Of a stretch of 18,830 nt of DNA, positions 6,036-13,475 are shown in pieces. This DNA comes from an uncultured Pseudomonadota bacterium (lineage in GTDB: Bacteria; Myxococcota_A; UBA796; GCA-2862545), in the NCBI GenBank assembly GCA_937891875.1, contig CALATR010000515.1, positions 1 to 18,830 on the forward strand, given 5' to 3'. Below the pieces are notes generated by a model. It was not told the DNA's origin. It saw nothing but the letters and a program-made list of their open reading frames with translations, and ran no database searches. Position 1 is the first letter of the stretch. The number at the start of each line of letters is the position of its first letter. A program made the position numbers and the translations under genes.

Positions 6036-7766
6036 GTGATGACGACGAACACGCCGATCCCCGACCTCGTGCTCCGCGCCCGCCAGGGCGATGGGGCCGC
6101 CTTCGACGCCCTCGTCACCCGGCATGCCGCGGCGAGCCTCGCCTATGCGCGGGCGCTCCTCCGCGATGACCGGGCCGAGGAGGCCGTGCAGGACGCCTTT
6201 CTCGAGGCGTACCAGGCGCTCGATCGGCTGCGTGAGCCCGCCGCCTTTCCGGGCTGGCTGCGGCGCATCGTGCACAAGCAGTGCGATCGGCGCACGCGGC
6301 GGCAGAGCGCTGTCGCGGATGCCGAGGCGGACCGGGTCGTGTCCACGGATCCCGAGGGGAGCCTGGACGCGGCGGCCCGCTGGTCGGCACTGCGGCGGGC
6401 GGTCGAGGAGCTGCCCGAGCACGAGCGCATCGTCGTCGCCCTGCATCACCTGGGAGGGGTCCCGGTCGCGGAGATCGCGGCGTTCCTCCAGGTGTCCCCC
6501 GGCTCGGTGAAGACGCGCCTCTCCCGTGCCAGGGCCCGCCTCCGCGCGTCCCTGGAGACCCCGATGAACGCCCCGATGACGCCCGCCCTGCACGACGCCG
6601 TGCGCCTCTTCCTCGCCCTGCACGCCGGGGACGCAGGCACGGTCGACGCCGTGCTCGACCGCCACCCGGACCTGATCGATCGCGAGGAGGCCTGGTCGGA
6701 CGAAGAGGCGCTCGCAGGCGGCTTTCCGCTCGCACATCCGCGCACCCCGCTCATGGTCGCCGCGAGCCTCGGCGACTGCAACCTGGTCGACCGGCTCCTG
6801 GCCCGAGGCGCGGATCCGTCGGGACGGTGCTCGTGCACCCATGGTGAGTCTGCGGTCTGGGTCGCGACGCGCTTCGGCCACCAGGACGTCGCCCGCCGGC
6901 TGCTGGTCGCGGGGGCCGATCCGGAGTCCACCCACCGCCGGGGCATGGACCTCGCCGCACTCCGCGCCTGGCGTTCGAGCACGCCGGCGACGGCCTGGGC
7001 GATGCAGGCGGACGGCACCTTGCACACCGGCCTCGGCGCGGTCGACCTGTGGCTGCGACCCCGCCGGGGTGACGTCGTGCGCGTGACCGGCGCAGCCGAG
7101 ACCGGCCTCATGGTGCTGCTCGCCGAGGTGTCGGCCGCGGTCGGCGCGGCGGGCGGGCGGGCCATCTGGACCTCGTGGGTGCCCCACCCGTGGCACGCGT
7201 CCGAGCTCGAGGGGGTGGCCCGTCGCTGTGGCGTGGAGACCTGGGTCGACGTCGTCACGCCCGCCACCCGCGCCCTCGACGCCCCCGAGGCCGTGCTGCC
7301 AGCGGGTCTCGACGCCACCCGGCTGGCCCGCGAGTGCGGTGGACCCCTGGTGCACATCGTCTTCGAGCAGCGGGGTCACGCGATCGACCTGCAGCCCCAC
7401 CTGACCCACCTGGGCGAGGCCGCGGATCTGACCCTGATCGTGCGCCCGTGGGCGGACGTCACCGCCGGGGTGGCCTTCGACGACACCTGGGCCGGACAGG
7501 GCGAGATCGTCACCAGCGCCGAGGTCGCGCGGCGGGGCGTCTGGCCGGCGCTCGATCCGGTCCGGACGCGCTCTACACGCCCGGACGACCCGCTGACCGC
7601 CAGGGCGCGAGGGGCGGCGTCAGACCTCGATCACCCGGTGCTGAAGGCGCTGCTGCAGCCTTTCCACGCGGCCTTCGGGGACACGGGATGGCCGGGCGTC
7701 GCGTGGGACCGGGAGGCGCTGGAGCGGCGGGTCGGGGACGCGCTGGGCGGGGGTCTCGAGGCCTGA
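6036..7766 (+). CDS. ECF sigma factor fused to ankyrin repeats and a degenerate F1-ATPase beta-like domain
   Basis: A 576-residue protein counted from GTG 6036; ATG at 6039 is the next codon and equally possible. GGGA (6025-6028) is the only Shine-Dalgarno-like sequence. Residues 9-88 are sigma region 2 (FDALVTRHAAASLAYARALL, EEAVQDAFLEAYQAL, FPGWLRRIVHKQCDRRTRR) and 115-172 are region 4 (LPEHERIVVALHHLGGVPVAEIA then VSPGSVKTRLSRARARLR), typical of ECF factors. Residues about 185-315 hold two to three ankyrin repeats (TPLMVAASLGDCNLVDRLLARGADP, shown in part). Residues about 327-576 follow the F1-ATPase beta subunit: HTGLGAVDLWLRPRRGD, a P-loop-like TGAAETGL, AEVARRGVWPALDP, and LLQPFHAAFGDTGWPG. 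The P-loop lysine and the catalytic GER motif are absent, so ATP hydrolysis is unlikely. No anti-sigma gene is adjacent. The tail probably regulates sigma activity by binding a protein or nucleotide; that is inference. Confidence 0.88.
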   Translation: MMTTNTPIPDLVLRARQGDGAAFDALVTRHAAASLAYARALLRDDRAEEAVQDAFLEAYQALDRLREPAAFPGWLRRIVHKQCDRRTRRQSAVADAEADRVVSTDPEGSLDAAARWSALRRAVEELPEHERIVVALHHLGGVPVAEIAAFLQVSPGSVKTRLSRARARLRASLETPMNAPMTPALHDAVRLFLALHAGDAGTVDAVLDRHPDLIDREEAWSDEEALAGGFPLAHPRTPLMVAASLGDCNLVDRLLARGADPSGRCSCTHGESAVWVATRFGHQDVARRLLVAGADPESTHRRGMDLAALRAWRSSTPATAWAMQADGTLHTGLGAVDLWLRPRRGDVVRVTGAAETGLMVLLAEVSAAVGAAGGRAIWTSWVPHPWHASELEGVARRCGVETWVDVVTPATRALDAPEAVLPAGLDATRLARECGGPLVHIVFEQRGHAIDLQPHLTHLGEAADLTLIVRPWADVTAGVAFDDTWAGQGEIVTSAEVARRGVWPALDPVRTRSTRPDDPLTARARGAASDLDHPVLKALLQPFHAAFGDTGWPGVAWDREALERRVGDALGGGLEA

Positions 7767-7844
7767 TCGAAAGCGGAGCTTCCTCGGAGTCCCTGGGGCG
7801 GCACCTCCTGTCCGCACGCGGTAGGTGTCTGCGGTGGGGGGGCC

Positions 7845-9581
7845 ATGTCCGTTCGCGTGATGATGATCGTGGTGATGTGCGGCTGCGTGGGGTCTGGAGG
7901 CCCTGGTTCGAACTGCACGGAGCGCAGCTGGTTTGTGGATGGTGACGGCGACGGCTTCGCCGATCCGCGGACCGAGGCCTTCGCGTGCGAGGCGCCCGAC
8001 TCGACCTACGTGACCGTTCCCGACGGGGTGTTCGACTGTGACGACTCCGACGCCGCGGTCCATCCCGGCGCGTCGGAGATCTGCGATCCCTCGAACGTCG
8101 ACGAGGACTGCGACGGCGAGAGCGATGACGCGGATGGCAGCGTGGACCTCTCCACTGCGACCGGCTGGTTCCCCGACGGGGACGAGGACGGCTACGGCAT
8201 CTCGGAGGGGGCGGTCACCCGCTGCGACGACCCGACCGTCGCGACCCGCAGCTACGCGAGCCGGGACGGGGACTGCGATGACCTCGATCCGCTCGTCCAC
8301 CCTGGCGCGACCGAGATCTGCGACGAGGCCAACGTCGACGAGGACTGCAGCGGTGCAGCGGACGACGACGACCCCGGTGTCGACCCCACGACCCAGACCG
8401 CCTGGCACGTCGATGCAGATGGGGACGGCTACGGCGATGCCGACGCGCCGCCGGTGCTTCGCTGCGATGGTGCGGAGGGCAGCTACGTCGACAACGATCG
8501 AGACTGCGATGACGCCCATGCATCCGCGTTTCCGGGGGCCGTCGAGGTGTGCAACGGCATCGACGACGACTGCGATGGACTGGACGAGGACGCTGGGCTG
8601 GTCTCGCACGAGGCTCCGGATGGGACCTTCACCGACCGCACCGCGGAGTTCTCGGCGCCAACCGGCTTTGCGGCGGTGGTGACGGAGTGGCCGGAAGGCA
8701 CGACCCACGTGTGCGAGGGGAGGTGGCCCCTGCAGCTCCGGGTCGGCCCGGAGGACGCCGCGGTGGTGCTCGTGGGGCACGAGGGCGCCGGACCGGTCGA
8801 GCTCAACGCCATGGGCGGGCGGGCGATCGAGGCGTTCGAGACGGACATCTCGCTCAGCGGGGTCACCGTGATGGGCGCCAACGGGACGTGGCCGCTCTGG
8901 CACGTGGAGCAGGCGAAGCTGCGCTTCGAGGATGTTCGCGTCGAGAGGTCGTATGCGTCGAGTGGGGATCTGACGCGCTCCTACCGCGACGCCGAGATCG
9001 AGTTCGTAGACGTGGACTTCGACAACACCCGCGGAAGGCTCGACATCTACGGCACGTGGACCGGAGGGTCGTACCGCAACGCGACCGGCTCGCTGGGCGT
9101 CCACGGCGGGCTGTCGGACGTGGAGATCATCGACAGCATCGCCACGACGGGCTCGCCGATGGTGGACCTGCGAAGTGGTGACCTCGAGGACGTGACCCTT
9201 GCGGGCAACTTCGCGTCGGAGTCCATCGTCCACGTGGCTGGGGACGCACGCCTCACGAACCTCGTCATCAAGGAGAACACGATCTTCGACGCCCGGTTCT
9301 ACGGCGGGCCGCTGTACCTGCAGGGTGGGGACGTCACCATCACGGGGGGCGAGATCACCGACAACGACGACCGAACAGGCGACGGCGCGATCACGGTCCT
9401 GTCGACCTCGAGCCTCGCAGGCACGACGCTGGTCCTCTCCGGGGTGAACGTCTCCGGCAATCCCAGGGACGAGCTCCTGCTGATCACGCTCGGTCCGAAG
9501 TTCGCCACGGAGGCGCTCAGCTCCAGCTCGACGCTGACCTGTACGCGAGCCAAGGACGCCGGCTCGTTCACCTGCAAGTAG
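7845..9581 (+). CDS. Lipoprotein-like protein with three MopE-type metal-binding motifs and beta-helix region
   Basis: ATG at 7845, 578 residues; a G-rich run upstream is the only ribosome-binding candidate. MSVRVMMIVVMCGC could be a short lipoprotein signal with an atypical lipobox (MCG-Cys14). Three MopE-type repeats of about 63 residues recur every 78 residues: 30-92, 108-170 and 186-247. They share WF/WH-x-D-x-D-x-DG(F/Y)(A/G), DCDD, (H/F)PGA.E(I/V)C and (V/I)D(E/D)DC(D/S)G. The rest, 250-578, is a strand-and-turn repeat region (for example FETDISLSGVTVMGANG, ITGGEITDNDDRTGDGAI), probably a right-handed beta-helix, closed by a Cys pair near the C terminus (LTCTRAK, SFTCK). It is probably an envelope or surface protein binding divalent metal. 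It ends head-to-head with the methyltransferase gene. Confidence 0.87.
   Translation: MSVRVMMIVVMCGCVGSGGPGSNCTERSWFVDGDGDGFADPRTEAFACEAPDSTYVTVPDGVFDCDDSDAAVHPGASEICDPSNVDEDCDGESDDADGSVDLSTATGWFPDGDEDGYGISEGAVTRCDDPTVATRSYASRDGDCDDLDPLVHPGATEICDEANVDEDCSGAADDDDPGVDPTTQTAWHVDADGDGYGDADAPPVLRCDGAEGSYVDNDRDCDDAHASAFPGAVEVCNGIDDDCDGLDEDAGLVSHEAPDGTFTDRTAEFSAPTGFAAVVTEWPEGTTHVCEGRWPLQLRVGPEDAAVVLVGHEGAGPVELNAMGGRAIEAFETDISLSGVTVMGANGTWPLWHVEQAKLRFEDVRVERSYASSGDLTRSYRDAEIEFVDVDFDNTRGRLDIYGTWTGGSYRNATGSLGVHGGLSDVEIIDSIATTGSPMVDLRSGDLEDVTLAGNFASESIVHVAGDARLTNLVIKENTIFDARFYGGPLYLQGGDVTITGGEITDNDDRTGDGAITVLSTSSLAGTTLVLSGVNVSGNPRDELLLITLGPKFATEALSSSSTLTCTRAKDAGSFTCK
7932..8585 (+). repeat. Three in-frame copies of the MopE-type motif, period about 234 bp
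   Basis: Coding repeat inside the gene at 7845-9581. The units start at about 7932, 8166 and 8400, so the period is exactly 78 codons. Copies are similar in protein but diverged in DNA, which points to old duplications. Unit 2 and unit 3 have the best-kept DxDxDGYG loop. Confidence 0.75.
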
Positions 9582-9582
9582 G

Positions 9583-9594
9583 CGGTGATCACCG
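9583..9594. repeat. Perfect 12-bp palindrome between convergent genes
   Basis: CGGTGATCACCG starts one base after the stop of the MopE-motif lipoprotein gene. It has no loop, so it is a poor hairpin. It may be a protein site or simply the foot of the terminator region that follows. Confidence 0.5.
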
Positions 9595-9605
9595 GGGAGG
9601 CCGGG

Positions 9606-9622
9606 CGCTACCTCCGGTAGCG
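9606..9622. terminator. Candidate bidirectional terminator hairpin
   Basis: CGCTACC-TCC-GGTAGCG is a perfect 7-bp stem with a 3-nt loop, placed in the 46-bp gap between the convergent stops at 9581 (plus) and 9628 (minus). Neither side has a T-tract, so if it terminates it is an atypical or pause-type terminator serving both genes. Confidence 0.45.
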
Positions 9623-9627
9623 AACCG

Positions 9628-10317
9628 TCACGCGACCCCCCGGCGGACCGCGACGAGGATGCCGTCGTCGACCGGGACCTGCAGGCAGGCGTAGCCTCCG
9701 GAGGGGTCGGACAGGCGCGCGACCAGCGGGGCGAGATCGGCTCGGAACAGCGACACGTCGTCCATGACCACCAGCGCGCCGGGACGCAGGTGGGGCTCGA
9801 CCAGGTCGAGGATCTCGAGGGCGAGGTCGGGGAAGCCGTCGACGAGGAACAGGTCGATGGGCTCGTCCAGCTGGGCGAGGGTCTCGCGGGCGTCCCCCTC
9901 CCGGATGTCGACGAACTCGGTCAGGCCGGCCTCCTCCAGGTGGGCGCGGGCGGCGGCGACCTTGGCGGGCACCAGCTCGGAGCCGATGACCAGGCCCCCG
10001 CCGTTGTCGCGCACGGCGCTCGCCAGGTAGATGGTCGAGAGGCCAAACGACGTTCCGAACTCCACGATCCGCGTGGCGCGGCTCGCGCGGGCGAGCAGGT
10101 AGAGCATGGCGCCGCAGTCCGGACCGACCGGGATCACCTTGTCGTCGAAGCGATCGCGGCTGGCGGGATCGAAGCGCAACCCGCGGCCGAGGAGCAGGGA
10201 GGGGAGCTGGGTCGCGTACATCCACGCGAGTGCCGGCTTCTCGTGGCGGGCCTGTGCGTGGAGCCGCTCGATCACGTCGTCAGCGAGCGGGTCGATGGGA
10301 AAGGGCATGACCGACAT
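9628..10317 (-). CDS. SAM-dependent methyltransferase, catechol O-methyltransferase-like (class I)
   Basis: A 229-residue protein from ATG 10317, with GGAGG (window 10325-10329) 7 nt upstream. It shows the class I order: motif I RIVEFGTSFGLSTIYLA (about 83-99), the acidic residue of the next strand in LVIGSELVPAKVAAARAHLE (109-128), VDIREGDARETL (136-147), motif IV IDLFLVDGFPD (154-164) and LVEPHLRPGALVVMDDV (172-188). The VEFGTS.G.ST variant and the VD..(F/H)...ALEILD region match the Methyltransf_24/COMT-like group, which methylates small-molecule hydroxyls with SAM. No signal or membrane segment; cytosolic. It is divergent from a LysR-type regulator with a T-N11-A box between them, so it is probably that regulator's target. 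Substrate unknown. Confidence 0.88.
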   Translation of the reverse strand: MSVMPFPIDPLADDVIERLHAQARHEKPALAWMYATQLPSLLLGRGLRFDPASRDRFDDKVIPVGPDCGAMLYLLARASRATRIVEFGTSFGLSTIYLASAVRDNGGGLVIGSELVPAKVAAARAHLEEAGLTEFVDIREGDARETLAQLDEPIDLFLVDGFPDLALEILDLVEPHLRPGALVVMDDVSLFRADLAPLVARLSDPSGGYACLQVPVDDGILVAVRRGVA

Positions 10318-10371
10318 CGGGGCACCTCCAGGAGCGCGTGGGGTGCTTCCTGGATAGGTTCGCGCCCGAAA

Positions 10372-10384
10372 TGCATCACGTGCA
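10372..10384. promoter_or_regulatory. Candidate LysR-type regulator box (T-N11-A)
   Basis: TGCATCACGTGCA fits the T-N11-A consensus of LysR-type binding sites, with TGCA at both ends and CACGTG inside. It lies 55 bp upstream of the methyltransferase ATG and 26 bp upstream of the regulator's TTG, where a shared divergent operator would sit. The match is short; the divergent arrangement is the main support. Confidence 0.45.
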
Positions 10385-10410
10385 ATATCCGAACAGAAGG
10401 ATTCAGGAAC

Positions 10411-11331
10411 TTGGAATCCGTAGACCTCGGCTTGATTCCGTCGCTGGAGAAGCTGCTTCGAACCGCTAGTGTGAGCGAGGCGGCTCGCGAGGCCGGCCTG
10501 AGCCCGCCCGCCATGAGCCGGGTGCTCAAGCGCCTGCGGGAGCAGCTCGGGGATCCGCTCCTGGTCCGCGCCGGTCACCACATGGTGCTCACGCCGCGCG
10601 GGGAGGCCCTGCGAGACGCGCTCCCCGGCGCCCTGGCTCGCCTCGAGGGCGTGCTCTCCGCCACCACCGGCCGCCCGCGACTGGACCGACCCTTCGTGAT
10701 CCGCACCGGGTCCGGGCTGCCCGCGGCCATGGGACCCGCGCTGCTCCGCATGCTCACCGAGCGCGTCGACGACGCCGCGGTGGTCTTCGTCGCGGAAGGG
10801 GACGAGGACGTCGCGGACCTGCGCAGCGGGCAGGTCCACCTCGATCTTGGCGTGCAGGACCACCTCGGCCCCGAGATCCTCACCCGACGGCTGCTCACCG
10901 ACCGCATGGTCGGCCTCGTGCGGACCGGCCTCGACGTCGATCCCACCGACCTCGACACCTGGTGCGCCCTGCCCCACGTGGCGGTGTCGCGCCGCGGGCT
11001 CGCCTGGGGGCCGGCGGACGAGGCCCTCGCCGAGCTCGGCCGCAGCCGCCGCGTGCCCGTCGTGCTGGCGAGCGTCGCCGATGCCGGCTGGTTCGCGGCC
11101 TCCGGGGAGTACCTCGCCATGGCGCCCTCCGGCCTCGCCGCGCCACTGTGCCAGACCCTGCCGCTGCGCCCGTTCGAGATCCCAGTCCCGCTGCCGCCGA
11201 TGCACCTGGACGCCGCGTGGCACCCGCGGTTCCAGGATGATCCGGCGCATCGTGCGCTTAGGAACTGCATCTTCGAGTTGGCGGGGGCTGTTGGGGGGCG
11301 CGGGGTCGCGGTGGGCGAGCCTCACCACTGA
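10411..11331 (+). CDS. LysR-family transcriptional regulator
   Basis: A 306-residue protein, the usual LysR length. TTG at 10411 is chosen because it starts the family's N terminus (MESVDLGLIPSLEKLL), with AAGG at 10397-10400 upstream; the frame is open further left but that part overlaps the divergent methyltransferase and its promoter. The winged helix-turn-helix spans about residues 8-65: SVSEAAREAGLSPPAMSRVL, then LREQLGDPLLVRAGHHMVLT. Residues about 85-300 are the periplasmic-binding-like effector domain (FVIRTGSGLPA, DLRSGQVHLDLGV, LPHVAVSRRG). The N-terminal style (LIPSL..LL, DPLLVR) is that of the NodD/PcpR-like branch. It probably binds the box at 10372-10384, controlling the methyltransferase and itself. 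Inducer unknown. Confidence 0.9.
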   Translation: MESVDLGLIPSLEKLLRTASVSEAAREAGLSPPAMSRVLKRLREQLGDPLLVRAGHHMVLTPRGEALRDALPGALARLEGVLSATTGRPRLDRPFVIRTGSGLPAAMGPALLRMLTERVDDAAVVFVAEGDEDVADLRSGQVHLDLGVQDHLGPEILTRRLLTDRMVGLVRTGLDVDPTDLDTWCALPHVAVSRRGLAWGPADEALAELGRSRRVPVVLASVADAGWFAASGEYLAMAPSGLAAPLCQTLPLRPFEIPVPLPPMHLDAAWHPRFQDDPAHRALRNCIFELAGAVGGRGVAVGEPHH

Positions 11332-11383
11332 TCACGATTTCCACGATCTCCCCCTTCGCGCGTCAGCACGGCCTGGAGGTCCG

Positions 11384-13375
11384 ATGGACGTTCGAATCCT
11401 GGTGCCGATCCTCGCGCTGCTCGGGTGCGCGGATGCGCCGCCGCCCGAGGCCCCGCCGCCGGAGCCTCCGGTCGACGCCGACCAGGACGGCTTCGACGTC
11501 GAGTCGGACTGCGACGACGCCAACCCCCGGGTGTTCCCGGGAGCCGAGGAGCGCTGCAACGGGGTCGACGACGACTGCGACGGCACGGTCGACGTGGGCG
11601 CGGTGGACGCGGTGGACTGGTTCGCGGACGCCGACGAGGATGGCTTTGGCGCGGGCGAGGTGGTGCGCACGGCCTGCGACGCCGAGGCAGGCTTCTCCCT
11701 GGTCGACACCGACTGCGACGACCACGACCCGGACGTCTCTCCGGGGCACGAGGAGGTCAGCCGCTGTGATGGCCGCGACCAGGACTGCGACGGAGCGCCC
11801 GAGGGCCGGGTCTGGACCGACGAGGCGGCCTGGGACTCGCTGACCCGCGCGGTGGTGGAGAGCGAGCCGATGACCCCGCTCTTCGTGTGCGAGGGCGAGC
11901 ACTGGCTGGTCGGCACGATGGGCGACCTCGACCTGCGAGGGGTCGGTGCCGAGGCCGTGGTGGTGGACGTCGTCGGCGCGGCGCTGTCCGGAGACCTGCG
12001 CCTGTCCGGCATGCGGGTCCTGGACTCCGGGCGGGAGGTCGCGCTGCAGGGCACGTTCGGCGAGCTGCAGCTGAAGGGGGTGATCCTCGACGGCAAGGGC
12101 GGCGAGGGCCCCGATGTGGTCGATGCCTCGGCGGATCGCGTGGTCTGGGATGACGTGACCGTGCTCGGCACCGGCGACGGGCGGGGCGTCGGCAACGTGG
12201 TCCTGACTCCGGGAGGGGTGGCCGAGCTGCGCGAGCTGCGCGTCGTCGACGTCGGCTTCCTCTTCCTGACCGGAGGCTCGTCGGTCGTCGTGGACGGGCT
12301 GACCATGGAGGACAGCCACGTCACCGTGGCCCGGGCGGGGGAGCCCCTGGCCGTGGACCTGCGCGAGGTCGCCATCGTCGCCAGCCGACCGACCCCGCTC
12401 CAGCTCAGCGTCGTCTCGCTCGAGGGCGCCGTGGACATCGAGGGCGTCGAGAAGTCTGGCGGGGGCCAGGCCGCGGTCCGGGTCACGGCCGGCGCGGCCC
12501 GGGTCTCCGACGTGCACGGGCGTGAGGGCCTGCTGTCGGTGCTGGTGAGCCGGTCCACGAACGCGGTGCTGCAGGAGGCGGACGGCCTGACCGAGGTCGA
12601 GCTGCGCTCCGACGGCGACGCGTCGATCTGGGGGGTGCAGGCCCAGGAGCTGCGCGCGTTCGCCGAGGCGGACATCGCGATCGATCAGCTCACCGTGGAC
12701 GATCTCTGGACCATCTCGCAGCAGGCGACCGAGGTCGACAACGCGACGCTGGGCCGGGACGCCAAGCTCGCGGGCGGATCGTCGGTACGCATCCGGCACG
12801 CGACCAGCTCTGGCTCGCTCCGGGTCGGGGCGGGTGCACTGGCCTTCGTCGATGAGTTCGAGGGCACGACCCTGGCCGCGATCGAGGCCTACCAGGTCGA
12901 GCTGCACGACATCACCATGGCGCGGCCGGGGACCCTGGGCGGCGACCTGTACGTCCGCGCCAGCAGCCGGTTCGTCGGCACGGACATCACGATCGACGCG
13001 GGCAACGACTACGGCCTGTACGTCTGGGGGAGCGGAGGACCGCTCACGGGCGGCGTGGAGAACCTCGAGATCACGTCGGCCGGGGACAAGGGGCTGTGGG
13101 TGCAGGCCTACGAGGCCAAGGGCTTCACGGTCGACGAGTCCGACATCGATGTGCCAGGAGGAACGCCGCTGATCCTGGAGGGGCCGGGTACGTGGGAGGT
13201 CGTCGGCGGCCTGCTCCAGGGGGCGGGTCCGATCCGCCTGGACGGCGTCGACTCGGTGCGCTTCGATGCCGTGGACCACAGCATCGGTGCGCCGGACTGC
13301 GCGGTCCTCATGGACGGCTGCCACGACGTGGCCAGCCCGGCGAGCGTCACCTGCGCGGACGGGCGCTGCGAGTAG
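11384..13375 (+). CDS. Lipoprotein with two MopE-type metal-binding motifs and long beta-helix region, 663 aa
   Basis: ATG at 11384 has GGAGG at 11375-11379, 4 nt upstream. MDVRILVPILALLGC is a lipoprotein signal (Cys15), followed by a Pro/Glu linker (DAPPPEAPPPEPPV). Two MopE-type motifs occupy about 31-67 (DADQDGFDVESDCDDANP, FPGAEERCNGVDDDCDG) and 79-137 (DADEDGFGAGEV, DTDCDDHDPDVSPGHEE, CDGRDQDCDG). The first is the short form that begins at the DxDxDG loop. Residues about 150-640 are a long series of short strands (LDLRGVGAEAVVVDVVG, LSGDLRLSGMRVLDSG, RELRVVDVGFLFLTGG), consistent with a right-handed beta-helix. A C-terminal Cys cluster (CAVLMDGC, VTCADGRC) probably forms disulfides. It is the largest of three such lipoproteins in the window and probably surface-exposed. 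Function unknown. Confidence 0.88.
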   Translation: MDVRILVPILALLGCADAPPPEAPPPEPPVDADQDGFDVESDCDDANPRVFPGAEERCNGVDDDCDGTVDVGAVDAVDWFADADEDGFGAGEVVRTACDAEAGFSLVDTDCDDHDPDVSPGHEEVSRCDGRDQDCDGAPEGRVWTDEAAWDSLTRAVVESEPMTPLFVCEGEHWLVGTMGDLDLRGVGAEAVVVDVVGAALSGDLRLSGMRVLDSGREVALQGTFGELQLKGVILDGKGGEGPDVVDASADRVVWDDVTVLGTGDGRGVGNVVLTPGGVAELRELRVVDVGFLFLTGGSSVVVDGLTMEDSHVTVARAGEPLAVDLREVAIVASRPTPLQLSVVSLEGAVDIEGVEKSGGGQAAVRVTAGAARVSDVHGREGLLSVLVSRSTNAVLQEADGLTEVELRSDGDASIWGVQAQELRAFAEADIAIDQLTVDDLWTISQQATEVDNATLGRDAKLAGGSSVRIRHATSSGSLRVGAGALAFVDEFEGTTLAAIEAYQVELHDITMARPGTLGGDLYVRASSRFVGTDITIDAGNDYGLYVWGSGGPLTGGVENLEITSAGDKGLWVQAYEAKGFTVDESDIDVPGGTPLILEGPGTWEVVGGLLQGAGPIRLDGVDSVRFDAVDHSIGAPDCAVLMDGCHDVASPASVTCADGRCE

Positions 13376-13406
13376 GTCCCTGACGGCGTGAGATTTTCTG
13401 GCGGGT

Positions 13407-13450
13407 CCCCGCGACGCTTTGCGTCTTGGGGGGTGGCGGCCTCTGCCGCC
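13407..13450. terminator. Two consecutive hairpins between genes
   Basis: Hairpin 1 (13407-13431) is CCCC-GC-GACGC-TTT-GCGTC-TT-GGGG, a stem with one internal mismatch bulge. Hairpin 2 (13435-13450) is GGCGGC-CTCT-GCCGCC, a perfect 6-bp stem. They lie 31 bp after the lipoprotein stop and end 25 bp before the next ATG. No T-tract follows, so this may be a weak terminator or structured leader of the IQM-like gene. Confidence 0.4.
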
Positions 13451-13475
13451 GCTCCCAGCCCTCCTCGGAGTCGCC

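Noticed and set aside
5847..7409. 520-codon open frame on the minus strand
   Set aside because: Antisense of the sigma/ankyrin/F1-beta-like gene; no recognisable domain.
7932..8585. Regularly spaced repeats considered as a CRISPR-like or satellite array
   Set aside because: They are in-frame protein repeats (MopE-type motif, 78-codon period), diverged in DNA.
7620..9233. 537-codon open frame on the minus strand
   Set aside because: Antisense of the second MopE-motif gene; low-complexity Val/Arg/Asp translation.
10847..11383. Long upstream extension of the third MopE-motif lipoprotein
   Set aside because: It overlaps the LysR gene out of frame; ATG 11384 has GGAGG and starts a lipoprotein signal.
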